In this document: positions 29,331 through 37,485 of the stretch, in pieces
Numbering within the stretch: the first letter of the stretch is position 1
Layout: each line of letters begins with the position of its first letter
DNA from: Lentzea jiangxiensis
GTDB lineage: Bacteria > Actinomycetota > Actinomycetes > Mycobacteriales > Pseudonocardiaceae
Reading direction: 5' to 3'
Length of the DNA: 64,000 bases
NCBI RefSeq assembly: GCF_900104175.1
Contig: NZ_FNIX01000017.1
Coordinates: 62,001 to 126,000, forward strand
The notes under the pieces: model-generated
What the model saw: the letters and a program-made list of their open reading frames with translations, nothing else
Database searches by the model: none
Told to the model about the DNA's origin: nothing
Translations under genes and position numbers: made by a program

Positions 29331-29801
29331 TCACTGCTCGGCCGGTGCTTCCTCGGCGCGGGCAGTGCGAAGATCGAGGATTTCCTTCTCGAAGTCCTCG
29401 ACGGACGAGAAGGACCTGTAAACACTCGCGAAGCGCAGATAAGCGACCTCGTCGAGCTCGCGCAGGGGGCCGAGAATGGCGAGACCCACCTCGTGGCTCG
29501 CGATTTCCGCGCACCCCGTCGACCGGATCGACTCCTCCACCTGCTGAGCCAGAACCTGGAACGCGTCCTCGTCGACCGGGCGGCCCTGGCACGCCCTGCG
29601 CACGCCGACGACCACCTTGTCGCGGCTGAAGGGCTCCGTCACGCCGGAGCGCTTGACCACGGCGAGAACCGCTTCTTCGACCGTGGTGAACCTGCGGCTG
29701 CAGCTGTTGCAGGAGCGCCGGCGGCGGATCACCTGACCCTCGTCGACCTCACGGGAGTCGACCACCCGCGAGTCCGAATGGCGGCAGAACGGACACCGCA
29801 C
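29331..29801 (-). CDS. nrdR: Transcriptional repressor NrdR
   Basis: Nucleotide-sensing repressor of ribonucleotide reductase genes. N-terminal zinc ribbon with CPFC (residues 3-6) and SCNSC (31-35), then an ATP-cone domain from about residue 49 (VVKRSGVTEPFSRDKVVVGV). 156 aa, typical. GTG start at 29801. Upstream lie two NrdR-box-like dyads about 32 bp apart, consistent with autoregulation of nrdR-nrdJ. The order lexA / small membrane gene / nrdR follows the mycobacterial pattern. Confidence 0.96.
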   Translation of the reverse strand: MRCPFCRHSDSRVVDSREVDEGQVIRRRRSCNSCSRRFTTVEEAVLAVVKRSGVTEPFSRDKVVVGVRRACQGRPVDEDAFQVLAQQVEESIRSTGCAEIASHEVGLAILGPLRELDEVAYLRFASVYRSFSSVEDFEKEILDLRTARAEEAPAEQ

Positions 29802-29859
29802 GCCACCTCACCCCTTCCCCGCGCAGCACTCACCACAGCAGCCTCACTGGTCGGGTTAC

Positions 29860-29907
29860 CCACAACCTGTGGACTACTTGGAACGGTGCAACCACTAGAT
29901 GTAGGGG
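29860..29907. promoter_or_regulatory. Paired NrdR boxes upstream of nrdR-nrdJ
   Basis: CCACAACCTGTGG (29860-29872) and CCACTAGATGTAGGGG (29892-29907) are two imperfect dyads whose starts are 32 bp apart, about three helical turns, the normal NrdR arrangement. A third related sequence CCACAAGATGTAGGGG lies at 30054-30069 near the stop of the next gene. Confidence 0.6.
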
Positions 29908-30074
29908 TAGAACCTAGATCGCAATCGATGCCGGGCGCAACTCGACACGGCGCGTCGCGTGTCACCCTGTTGGACGAACCGCCGACGATCAGCGGTGATT
30001 ACACAGCGACGCCCACCTCATGACGCAGCGAACACGTCAGGGTGGGCGCGGAACCACAAGATGTAGGGGCAGGC

Positions 30075-30347
30075 CTACGGGGTGACCCCCACCTGCTGGA
30101 GGTAGAGCACGCCGACCGCGACGACCGTCAACGCGCTCAGGACGCCGGCCGCGATCAGCTCGAGCATCGACTCGCGCTTCGCACGGACCTCGCACGAGCT
30201 CGACCCGCGCTTCGCGGGAACCACGATCTGGTGCGGCCGCGTCGCCGGACGCCTCGGCATGACACGAGGCCCCGAACGGAGTGGGCGTCCCGCTGCGACG
30301 TCCGCGTCCTCGACAACGCGCAACCGCTTCTCGACGAGCACCGCCAT
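30075..30347 (-). CDS. Small SOS-linked membrane protein (DivS/ChiZ-position, no LysM)
   Basis: 90 aa: a basic soluble N-terminus (MAVLVEKRLRVVEDADVAAG), then a single C-terminal-half membrane helix (MLELIAAGVLSALTVVAVGV) ending in LYLQQVGVTP. It occupies the position of Rv2719c/ChiZ in M. tuberculosis and divS in C. glutamicum, next to and divergent from lexA with an SOS box between. Those genes block division during DNA damage; mycobacterial ChiZ has a LysM domain, missing here. I start at ATG 30347 because GGAGGTCGTG is its ribosome site; ATG 30359 overlaps that site. A cell-division role is inferred from position only. Confidence 0.7.
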   Translation of the reverse strand: MAVLVEKRLRVVEDADVAAGRPLRSGPRVMPRRPATRPHQIVVPAKRGSSSCEVRAKRESMLELIAAGVLSALTVVAVGVLYLQQVGVTP

Positions 30348-30378
30348 CACGACCTCCATCGCAGGTCAGCCACCTTGA

Positions 30379-30394
30379 TCGAACAGAGGTTCGA
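30379..30394. promoter_or_regulatory. SOS (LexA) box, perfect
   Basis: TCGAACAGAGGTTCGA matches the actinobacterial consensus TCGAAC-N4-GTTCGA without mismatch. It lies 32 nt upstream of the small membrane protein gene. Confidence 0.9.
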
Positions 30395-30459
30395 TCGAAC
30401 GTCCGTGCGAATTTCTACCAGACCGGATGGCCGGGCGCCACAACACGCGCCCAAATAGC

Positions 30460-30500
30460 TCGAACAGGTGTTTGATCTGCGCAGCAAACACGACTACCGT
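30460..30500 (+). promoter_or_regulatory. SOS box overlapping the lexA promoter
   Basis: TCGAACAGGTGTTTGA (30460-30475) is one mismatch from consensus. It overlaps a promoter: -35 TTGATC (30472-30477), 17 nt, -10 TACCGT (30495-30500). LexA bound here would block its own transcription. Confidence 0.75.
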
Positions 30501-30567
30501 CGACCGTGAAGATCGACGGAGGCCGGAATCCCATTCGAACTGGGGGGCGGCGAGGAGGACAGCGACC

Positions 30568-31260
30568 GTGGCAGGCAAGACGATCGACCCGGAGCCCGCT
30601 CTCGCGGAGACGAAGGTGAACGAGATCGCGGGAAACGCCGGCCTGACCCTGCGTCAGCGCAAGGTGCTCGACGTGATCCGCGACTGGGTCGACCGTTTCG
30701 GCTACCCGCCGAGCGTGCGTGAGATCGGTGAGGCCGTGGGTCTCACGTCGACCTCGTCCGTGGCGTACCAACTGCGCGCGCTGGAGCGGAAGGGCTTCCT
30801 GCGCCGCGACCCGAACCGCCCGCGAGCGGTCGGCATGCTGCCCACCGAGATCGACCCCGGTCTCGACCCCATGTCCAAGCCGACGCCCGCGTACGTGCCG
30901 ATGGTCGGCCGGATCGCGGCAGGTGGCCCGATCCTGGCCGAGGAGTCGATCGAGGACGTGTTCCCGCTGCCGCGCGAGATCGTCGGCGAGGGCGAGTTGT
31001 TCCTGCTGCGCGTCGTCGGCGACTCGATGATCGACGCCGCGATCACGGACGGCGACTGGGTCGTGATCCGCAAGCAGCCCACGGCCGACCAGGGCGAGAT
31101 CGTCGCCGCCATGATCGACGGCGAGGCGACCGTGAAGACGTTCAAGCGCAAGGACGGCCACGTGTGGCTGATGCCGCACAACCCGGCCTACCAGCCGATC
31201 AACGGCGACGAGGCCACCATCCTCGGCAAGGTCGTCACGGTGCTGAGGCGTCTGCCGTAG
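30568..31260 (+). CDS. lexA: LexA repressor
   Basis: Master SOS repressor that self-cleaves when RecA filaments form. N-terminal winged helix (residues 25-90, GYPPSVREIGEAVGLTSTSS), cleavage site Ala118-Gly119 in RIAAGGP, serine-lysine dyad Ser153 (GDSMIDAAI) and Lys190 (VKTFKRK). 230 aa. I chose GTG 30568 with GAGGAGG upstream; the frame stays open further but without homology. Two SOS boxes lie in the divergent region. The last 26 nt overlap the convergent regulator gene. Confidence 0.97.
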   Translation: MAGKTIDPEPALAETKVNEIAGNAGLTLRQRKVLDVIRDWVDRFGYPPSVREIGEAVGLTSTSSVAYQLRALERKGFLRRDPNRPRAVGMLPTEIDPGLDPMSKPTPAYVPMVGRIAAGGPILAEESIEDVFPLPREIVGEGELFLLRVVGDSMIDAAITDGDWVVIRKQPTADQGEIVAAMIDGEATVKTFKRKDGHVWLMPHNPAYQPINGDEATILGKVVTVLRRLP

Positions 31261-31984
31261 CTTCGCCGCGGGCGCGCTTCTTCTTGCTGAAGAAGTCGAG
31301 CCACTTCTGCCTCGTGGCCTCCATGTCCACGACGACGAACGCGAAGAACTGACCCATGTCCTTGAGGCGGGCACCGACCGGCGTGTCGAGACCGAAGATC
31401 TCGGCACCGTCCAGTCCGGTGTCCGCCCAGGTCGAGTTGCGCTGGGCACTGGACAGCCACGCCTGGTACCAGAGGTCGTCGCCCAGGAAGTAGCGCACGC
31501 GCTTGCCGTCGCGTTCGGCGCTCAGCAGGTCGAGTTCCTGCAGGTAGGCGGTTGAGCGCGAGACCGTGCCGGGGCTGACCGACAGCCGCAGCACGAGCTC
31601 CGTCGCGGTGAGACTGCCCCTGTCGGTCATGAAGATCTCGGCGAGGATCCGCGCCGCCGTGCGCGTGAGTCCGGTCTGCCGGAACACGCCGACCAGTCTC
31701 AGGTGGAACTCCTGCACCTCGCCCGGACCGCGGTCGAACGAGCAGGACTCCTCGTCGACGTCGAGGTCGTCCACGGCGGGCATCCGGCGCGTCGCCCGCT
31801 CGCTCGCCGCCCGGTGCGCGGCACCCGGCCGGTAGTTGTTGTGCCCCCCGTTGCGGACCACCTCCCGCTGGATCGTCGAGGCCGGCCTTTGCAACCGCCT
31901 CCCGATCTCGGAGTAGCCGAGCCCGTCCCAGAGGAACTGGGCGATGAGCTGCCGTTCTTCTTCATCCAGGCGTTTACCGGGCAC
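31235..31984 (-). CDS. Regulator with IS30-like HTH fused to MarR/GbsR winged helix
   Basis: 249 aa with two DNA-binding parts. Residues 4-45 (LDEEERQLIAQFLWDGLGYS, then EIGRRLQRPASTIQREVVRN) match the HTH_38 helix-turn-helix of IS30-type transposases. Residues about 90-200 are a winged helix of the MarR/GbsR kind (TAARILAEIFMTDRGSLTAT, then ELVLRLSVSPGTVSRSTAYL). A C-terminal helix ends in a Lys/Arg-rich patch (FFSKKKRARG). GTG start. It is divergent from the P450 gene with only 110 nt between them, so it probably regulates that gene and itself. The effector is unknown. Confidence 0.75.
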   Translation of the reverse strand: MPGKRLDEEERQLIAQFLWDGLGYSEIGRRLQRPASTIQREVVRNGGHNNYRPGAAHRAASERATRRMPAVDDLDVDEESCSFDRGPGEVQEFHLRLVGVFRQTGLTRTAARILAEIFMTDRGSLTATELVLRLSVSPGTVSRSTAYLQELDLLSAERDGKRVRYFLGDDLWYQAWLSSAQRNSTWADTGLDGAEIFGLDTPVGARLKDMGQFFAFVVVDMEATRQKWLDFFSKKKRARGEATADASAP

Positions 31985-32012
31985 GACATCATGGTGCCTT
32001 GCACTTCAAGCC

Positions 32013-32044
32013 ATTGCAATGAGTCTTTTGACTCCGTCCGCAAA
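32013..32044 (+). repeat. 32-nt palindromic repeat, copy b
   Basis: Three mismatches from the family consensus over 32 ungapped positions; core GACTCCGTCCGCAAA at the 3' end and TTGCAATGAG at the 5' end. It lies in the divergent promoter between the HTH regulator and P450 genes. GTTGCAAGGGGG (32079-32090), echoing the flank of copy c, forms part of the P450 ribosome-binding region. Confidence 0.75.
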
Positions 32045-32094
32045 CGTTCCTAGCTTGCAGGAAGGGGAAAGAAGCTCGTTGCAAGGGGGAAGCA

Positions 32095-33204
32095 ATGCCA
32101 CTGAGCCCGATGACGTACCCGGACGGGCACGCCGGCTGGCGAGCGCACGACCACGCTTCGGTGCGTGCGGTGCTCGCGGACGACCGGTTCAGCATCCGGC
32201 CGGACCTGATGCACAACCCGTTCGGGCCGGGGCGTCCCGGTGACGCGCCACCGTCGCCGCCTGGTGCGTTCACCGACCACGACCCGCCGGAGCACACGCG
32301 GTACCGGAGCAGGCTGACGGGTCAGTTCACCGTGCGGCGGATGCGGCTGCTCGCCGAGCGGCTGGAGGTGATCACGGTCGCGCACCTCGACGAGCTCTCG
32401 GCGGTGGGCTCGCCTGCGGACCTGGTCGAGCACTTCGCGGTGCCGGTGCCCGGGTTGATGATCTGCGAGCTGCTCGGCGTGCCGTACGAGCGGCGTGCCG
32501 AGTTCCAGCAGGACGCGATGGTGCTCACCGGCGGCAGCGGCGCGGAGGCCGGCGAGGCGGAGGCGATGTTCGCCGCGTTCGGGAGGTTGCAGCGGTTCAT
32601 GCTGGAGATGGTCGCGGCGAAGCGGGCTCGGGCGACCGACGACGTGTTGAGCGATCTGGTCAACGCGGACCACGACCTGAGCGACGACGAGATGGCCGCG
32701 ATGGGCATGGCGTTGCTCGGCGGCGGGCTCGACACGACGACGAACATGCTGTCGCTCGGCGCGCTGGAGCTCATGCGGGAGCCGGCGCGGGTGGAGGCGA
32801 TGCTCGCCGATCCCGCGGCCGCCGTGGAGGAGCTGCTCCGATACATCAGTCTGACGCCCGCGACGGTGCGCACGGCGTTGGAGGACGTCGAGGTCGACGG
32901 TGTCGTCGTGCGGAAGGGCGACACGGTGTTCGTCGAGCTGGCGTCGGCGAACCGCGATCCGGCGCGGTACGCGGATCCGGACGTCCTCGACCTGGCTCGG
33001 GGCGCGACCGGGCACCTGGCGTTCGGGCACGGCGTCCACCAGTGCATCGGCCAGCACCTCGCGCGGATCGAGTTGAAGATCGCCTTCCCGGGCCTCTTCA
33101 CGCGGTTCCCGGGGTTGCGGCTGGCCGTGCCCGAGGACGAGTTGCCGCATCGGGCGAGCCTGGTGATCGGCGGGCTGGAGCGCATGCCGGTCGCCTGGGA
33201 CTGA
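32095..33204 (+). CDS. Cytochrome P450
   Basis: Soluble bacterial P450 monooxygenase. Heme-binding loop FGHGVHQCIGQHLAR with Cys317, I-helix LLGGGLDTTTNM (Thr of the oxygen-activation motif), and K-helix ExxR in EELLRY. 369 aa, about 30 shorter than usual: the N-terminus starts close to the A-helix (YPDGHAGWRAHDHASVRAVL) and the proline-rich lead is absent, though FTDHDPPEHTRYR is intact. Ribosome site AAGGGGG before ATG 32095. No ferredoxin gene is adjacent, so it borrows redox partners. Substrate unknown; the divergent regulator suggests inducible expression. Confidence 0.9.
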   Translation: MPLSPMTYPDGHAGWRAHDHASVRAVLADDRFSIRPDLMHNPFGPGRPGDAPPSPPGAFTDHDPPEHTRYRSRLTGQFTVRRMRLLAERLEVITVAHLDELSAVGSPADLVEHFAVPVPGLMICELLGVPYERRAEFQQDAMVLTGGSGAEAGEAEAMFAAFGRLQRFMLEMVAAKRARATDDVLSDLVNADHDLSDDEMAAMGMALLGGGLDTTTNMLSLGALELMREPARVEAMLADPAAAVEELLRYISLTPATVRTALEDVEVDGVVVRKGDTVFVELASANRDPARYADPDVLDLARGATGHLAFGHGVHQCIGQHLARIELKIAFPGLFTRFPGLRLAVPEDELPHRASLVIGGLERMPVAWD

Positions 33205-33228
33205 CGTGCCGGGCCTTCCGCGCGGCCT

Positions 33229-34200
33229 CTAAGCGCGGCGGCGGAAGCGCAGTCCGATGACCAGGGCGGCGGCGAGCACGATGCCGCCGAGGGTCAGGGC
33301 CAGGGGCCAGTTCTGCCAGGAGCCGTTCGACGACTCCGGCGGGGCGGCCTGCGGCTGGCCGGCGGCCGGGGGTGGTGGCGTCGTGGTCGTCGGCGCGGCC
33401 GGCTGGGCCAGGGATGCGGCGCCCGTGACGGCGCGGATCGCGGTGCCGGCGCCCTCCGAGGCGGACAGCAGGGTGCCGTCCGGGTCGAAGGCGATGGCCT
33501 CGCCCTGGGGTTCGTTCGGCAGCGGGACCCGGACCGGGTCGCCGGCCAGGGCCTGGGCGACCGCTCCCTTCGGGTCGCCGTCCGGGACCGGGAAGAGGTA
33601 CGCGTCGGTGTAGGTGCGCAGGGCGATGACGGAGCCGTCGGCGGTCGAGGCGGCTCCGGTCACCAGGCGCGAGTCGAGGGTGCCTTCGAGCGGCCCGCCC
33701 GGGGTGTCCGTCGTCGACAGCGACACGCGTCCGACCTGCTCCAGCGGCACCGGCGCATCAGTGCGGAGAGGAGCCGTCGGACGGTAGACCAGCGCGGAAC
33801 CGAGCGGTTCCTTGGTGATGATGTACGGCGTGCCCGTCTTGTCGACGAGCAGCGCCTCGGCGTCGTGCTTGCCGTCGGGGTACGTCACGCGGAACCGCTC
33901 CACGGCGCCGGAAGGCGAGACCTTGTGCAAGGCGACCGTGGAGCGGGACTTGTTGTTGTCGCCGGTGTCGGACGCCCAGAGGGTGCCGTCCGGCGTCATC
34001 GCGAGGTCTTCGACGTCGTAGGGGTCGACGGGCGCGGTGATCGTGCGTTTCACGACGCAGTCGCGGCCCATGACCTGGATGCGCAGCGTGCCGTTGTCGC
34101 TGTCGCTGACGGCGAAGAACTGCTTGCCGTCGGACGTGAGCCCGGAGAGCTCCTGCATGGCTACCGGGCACACGTCCACCGGGGGAGGCGGGAGGATCAA
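33229..34200 (-). CDS. Surface-type beta-propeller protein with C-terminal anchor, no signal peptide seen
   Basis: About 323 aa. Residues 15-270 are a propeller-like ectodomain (MQELSGLTSDGKQFFAVSDS, VDPYDVEDLAMTPDGTLWAS, YPDGKHDAEALLVDKTG). Then comes a Thr/Pro linker (PAAPTTTTPPPPAAGQ) and a C-terminal helix (WPLALTLGGIVLAAALVIGL) with FRRRA, the plan of an exported, membrane-anchored protein. Yet the only start is TTG 34200, overlapping the hflX stop (TTGA), and the first residues (MILPPPPVDVCPVAM) are not a signal peptide. Either the 5' end has been lost or export uses another route. Homologues are actinobacterial and uncharacterised. Confidence 0.6.
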   Translation of the reverse strand: MILPPPPVDVCPVAMQELSGLTSDGKQFFAVSDSDNGTLRIQVMGRDCVVKRTITAPVDPYDVEDLAMTPDGTLWASDTGDNNKSRSTVALHKVSPSGAVERFRVTYPDGKHDAEALLVDKTGTPYIITKEPLGSALVYRPTAPLRTDAPVPLEQVGRVSLSTTDTPGGPLEGTLDSRLVTGAASTADGSVIALRTYTDAYLFPVPDGDPKGAVAQALAGDPVRVPLPNEPQGEAIAFDPDGTLLSASEGAGTAIRAVTGAASLAQPAAPTTTTPPPPAAGQPQAAPPESSNGSWQNWPLALTLGGIVLAAALVIGLRFRRRA

Positions 34201-35660
34201 GCAGGCGTCCCGTTCGTCGCGAACTCCTCGAGGACGCCGGCGAGATCCGGGCGCACGCGGGCGTTGAGCAGCGTGCCCGACTCCGTGTGCTTCTCGGACA
34301 GCACCTCGCCGTCGCGGTGCACGCGGGCGACGACCTCGCCGCGCGCGTACGGCACGAGGGCCTCGACGACGACCTCGGGCCGTGGCATCAGCTCGGCGAT
34401 GCGGACCCGCAGCTCCTCGATGCCGACGCCCGAATGCGCCGACACGAAGGACGCGTCCGGGAACAGGTGACGCAGCCGCGCCATGCCCAGATCGCCCACC
34501 GCGTCGATCTTGTTGACGACGAGCAGCTCGCGCGGCATCGGCGCCCCGGTCTTCTCGTTGATCTCGGCGAGGACCTCGCGCACGGCCTTGACCTGCTTCT
34601 CCGGCATGCTGTCGGAGCCGTCGACCACGTGCACGAGCAGGTCGGACTGACCGACCTCCTCGAGGGTCGAGCGGAATGCCTCGACCAGCTGGTGCGGCAG
34701 GTGCCGGACGAAGCCGACCGTGTCCGTCAGCGTGTACGGCAGGCCTTCGGGCGTCAGCGCGCGGCGCGTCGTCGGGTCGAGGGTGGCGAACAGCGCGTCC
34801 TCCACCAGGACACCGGCGCCCGTCAGCGCGTTGAGCAGCGACGACTTGCCCGCGTTCGTGTACCCCGCGATGGCGACGCTCGGGATCTCGTTCGCCGTGC
34901 GGCGGCCCCGCTTGGTCTCGCGGATGACGCCGATCGCGGCGATCTCGCGGCGCAGCTTGCTGATGCGCGCGCGGATCCGGCGGCGGTCGGTCTCGATCTT
35001 CGTCTCACCGGGACCGCGCAGACCCACGCCGCCGTTGCCGCCACCGGCACGACCACCGGCCTGCCGCGACAACGTCTCACCCCAGCCGCGCAGGCGCGGC
35101 ATCAGGTACTGCAGCTGGGCCAGCTCGACCTGCGCCTTGCCCTCCTTGGACCGCGCGTGCTGCGCGAAGATGTCCAGGATGAGCGCGGTGCGGTCGATGA
35201 CCTTGACCTTGAGCTTCTCCTCCAGCTGGCGCAGCTGGCCGGGAGAGAGCTCGCCGTCGCAGATCACGGTGTCGGCGCCGGTCGACTGCACGACGTCGCG
35301 CAGCTCGGAGACCTTGCCCGAGCCGATGTACGTCGCGGCGTCCGGCTTGTCCCGCCGTTGCACGACGCCTTCGAGGACCTCGGAGCCCGCGGTCTCGGCG
35401 AGGCGCGCCAGCTCCTCCATCGAGGCGTCGGAGTCGGCCGCCGTGCCCTCGGTCCACACCCCGACGAGCACGACCCGCTCCAGGCGAAGCTGGCGGTACT
35501 CGACCTCGGTGATGTCCTCGAGCTCGGTGGACAGCCCGGCGACGCGGCGCAGTGCGGCGCGCTCGGCACGTTCGAAGTCGCCGGTCGAGAAGTCGTCCTC
35601 CTCGTCCCAGGTGCTGTCGAACTCCGGGTCGAACTCTGTGCTCTGGATGTTTTCCGTCAT
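34197..35660 (-). CDS. hflX: GTPase HflX
   Basis: Ribosome-associated GTPase that splits stalled 70S particles. N-terminal HflX domain (residues about 60-240) with the glycine-rich linker GGRAGGGNGGVGLRGPGETK, then the G domain: G1 GYTNAGKSSLLNAL, G3 DTVGFVRHLP, G4 NKID. 487 aa with an acidic N-terminal extension common in actinobacteria. ATG 35660 has AAGGG at proper distance; longer upstream frames are not conserved. It is downstream of miaA/dapF in most actinobacteria; here an MFS/SMP-30 insertion separates them. Confidence 0.95.
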   Translation of the reverse strand: MTENIQSTEFDPEFDSTWDEEDDFSTGDFERAERAALRRVAGLSTELEDITEVEYRQLRLERVVLVGVWTEGTAADSDASMEELARLAETAGSEVLEGVVQRRDKPDAATYIGSGKVSELRDVVQSTGADTVICDGELSPGQLRQLEEKLKVKVIDRTALILDIFAQHARSKEGKAQVELAQLQYLMPRLRGWGETLSRQAGGRAGGGNGGVGLRGPGETKIETDRRRIRARISKLRREIAAIGVIRETKRGRRTANEIPSVAIAGYTNAGKSSLLNALTGAGVLVEDALFATLDPTTRRALTPEGLPYTLTDTVGFVRHLPHQLVEAFRSTLEEVGQSDLLVHVVDGSDSMPEKQVKAVREVLAEINEKTGAPMPRELLVVNKIDAVGDLGMARLRHLFPDASFVSAHSGVGIEELRVRIAELMPRPEVVVEALVPYARGEVVARVHRDGEVLSEKHTESGTLLNARVRPDLAGVLEEFATNGTPA

Positions 35661-35685
35661 TTGCCCTTCATCGTCCCACGGACCG

Positions 35686-36186
35686 TTAGTCCCCCGGATA
35701 CACCGCGAGGTAGATCGCCACACGGGGAACATCCGGCTTGACCGGTTGTGCGGCCAGCTCATCCATCAACGTCGCGAGCCGCTGCTTTAGTTCCTCCGGG
35801 TCGACGGTGACGACCAGACGGCTCTGATCCACGTCACCGAGCCCGATGTCGGCGACCTCGCCGAGGAAAGCGTGCAACATCGCCTCACCGACTGCGAGCG
35901 CATTTTCGCTGTTGTCGAGCTGCCAGGACAGGCCCGTCGACCGGTAGGGGATCTCTTTCGCCCCTCTGTTGCCCGCTCGCGGCGGCATCGCCTCGAGGAA
36001 TCCGGCGGCGACGAGCTTGCGCACGTGGTGCAGCGTCGTGGCCGGGTCCTTGCCGAGGCGCTGCGCCAGCTCCTTGTTGGTGAGCGGGCGCTCGAACGTC
36101 ATGCGGATGATGCGAAGCCGCAGGTCGGAGCTCAGCGCGGCGGCTTCCTCGCTCGTCGCGGGACGTCGTTTCCTGGAGAGGGCCAC
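35686..36186 (-). CDS. Winged-helix (ArsR-like HTH_20) regulator
   Basis: 166 aa. The N-terminal winged helix (residues 12-75) has SSDLRLRIIRMTFERPLTNK, ELAQRLGKDPATTLHHVRKL and VAAGFLEAMP. The C-terminal half is probably a dimer/effector domain (ALAVGEAMLHAFLGEVADIG). The GTG at 36186 lies 6 nt after the -10 TAGGCT (36198-36193) with -35 TTGGAA 17 nt further up, so the message is probably leaderless; no ribosome site is needed. A perfect 9-bp inverted repeat overlaps this promoter and faces the MFS gene, so it likely represses itself and the transporter. Confidence 0.78.
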   Translation of the reverse strand: MALSRKRRPATSEEAAALSSDLRLRIIRMTFERPLTNKELAQRLGKDPATTLHHVRKLVAAGFLEAMPPRAGNRGAKEIPYRSTGLSWQLDNSENALAVGEAMLHAFLGEVADIGLGDVDQSRLVVTVDPEELKQRLATLMDELAAQPVKPDVPRVAIYLAVYPGD

Positions 36187-36201
36187 GAGTTCAGCCTAGA
36201 T

Positions 36202-36227
36202 GAGTGATTGACAGTTTCCAATCACTC
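36202..36227. promoter_or_regulatory. Operator: perfect inverted repeat GAGTGATTG-N8-CAATCACTC
   Basis: Arms 36202-36210 and 36219-36227, 8-nt spacer. It sits between the -35 and -10 of the regulator promoter on the minus strand and 17 nt before the MFS ATG. Likely the binding site of the adjacent winged-helix regulator. Confidence 0.7.
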
Positions 36228-36243
36228 GGCGCAGACTCGCCGG

Positions 36244-37485
36244 ATGGCGCTATGGGGGCATCACGACTTCCGCCGGCTGTGGATCGGCGACACGATCAGC
36301 CAGTTCGGCATGAGCATCGGCATCACGGTCATTCCGCTGCTCGCCGCCGGTGTGCTGCACGCGACACCGTTCGAGATGGGACTGCTGGCCGCGGCGAGCA
36401 CGGTGGCGTTCCTGCTGATCGGCCTGCCGGCGGGCGTCTGGGTCGACAGGATGCGCCGCAAGCCGCTCATGATCTCGATGGACGTCGCGCGGGCCGCGTT
36501 GATGCTGAGCGTGCCGGTCGCGTGGTGGCTGGGCGTGCTCGACCTGCCGCAACTGGTCCTGGTGAGCCTCGGGGTCGGTGTGTGCACGGTCTTCTTCGAC
36601 GTCGCGTACCAGTCGTACCTGCCGTCGCTGGTGGGTCGCGGGCAACTCGTCGAGGGCAACTCGAAACTGCAGGCGAGCCTCTCCGTGGCCGACGTGTCGG
36701 GACCCGCGATCGGCGGCTACGTGGCGCAGTTCCTCGGTGCCGCCAACGGCGTGCTCGGCACCGGCCTCGGCTATCTGAGCTCGGCGTTCTTCCTGTTCCG
36801 GATCAAAAGCGCCGAGCCGGCGCCGGAACGCCACCCCGACCCGCACCTGCGGCGCGAGATCATGGAGGGGCTGCGGTTCGTCTTCGGCAACGCCACCCTG
36901 CGCAAGATCGTGGCGTGCACCGGCACCTCGAACTTCTTCCACGGCATCCAGAACGCCGTCAGCGTGCTGTTCCTGCTGCGGGTCGCCGGGTTGAACGAGG
37001 GCACGGCGGGGCTGGTGTTCAGCGCGAGCGGTGTCGGCGGCGTGCTCGGGGCGATGGTCGCGCACCGGCTGGGCGTGCTGATCGGGCAGGCACGCCTGAT
37101 CTGGCTCGTGCCGCTGCTGACCTGGCCGTTCGTGCTGCTGATGCCGCTCACGAAGCCGGGCTGGGGCATCGCGTTCGCCATGGCCGGGCTCGCCGTCAAC
37201 GCGTTCGGCGTCGTCGTCTACAACGTCGGCCAGGTGAGCTTCCGCCAGGCGATCTGCCCCGACCACCTGCTGGGCAGGATGAACGCCTCGATCCGCTGGG
37301 TGGTGTGGGGCGCGATGCCGCTGGGCGCCTTGCTCGGCGGCGGGCTCGGCTCGTGGATCGGCATCGTGCCGACGCTGTGGATCGCGCTGGCCGGCTCGGT
37401 GGCGGGCATGTTGTGGGTGCTGTTCTCACCGTTGCGGACTATGCGTGACCTGCCGGTGGCATCTAGCGTCGCGATGCATGGCTGA
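36244..37485 (+). CDS. MFS transporter (drug-efflux type)
   Basis: Twelve-segment major facilitator, 413 aa. N-half: ISQFGMSIGITVIPLLAAGV, motif A as GLPAGVWVDRMRRKPLM, then PVAWWLGVLDLPQLVLV. C-half: AGLVFSASGVGGVLGAMVAH, GWGIAFAMAGLAVNAFGVVV. The sequence resembles MFS_3/enterobactin-exporter and macrolide-efflux types. I start at ATG 36244; an upstream TTG at 36208 lies inside the operator. Its stop overlaps the ATG of the SMP-30 gene by 8 nt. Regulated, I infer, by the divergent repressor. Substrate unknown. Confidence 0.85.
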   Translation: MALWGHHDFRRLWIGDTISQFGMSIGITVIPLLAAGVLHATPFEMGLLAAASTVAFLLIGLPAGVWVDRMRRKPLMISMDVARAALMLSVPVAWWLGVLDLPQLVLVSLGVGVCTVFFDVAYQSYLPSLVGRGQLVEGNSKLQASLSVADVSGPAIGGYVAQFLGAANGVLGTGLGYLSSAFFLFRIKSAEPAPERHPDPHLRREIMEGLRFVFGNATLRKIVACTGTSNFFHGIQNAVSVLFLLRVAGLNEGTAGLVFSASGVGGVLGAMVAHRLGVLIGQARLIWLVPLLTWPFVLLMPLTKPGWGIAFAMAGLAVNAFGVVVYNVGQVSFRQAICPDHLLGRMNASIRWVVWGAMPLGALLGGGLGSWIGIVPTLWIALAGSVAGMLWVLFSPLRTMRDLPVASSVAMHG

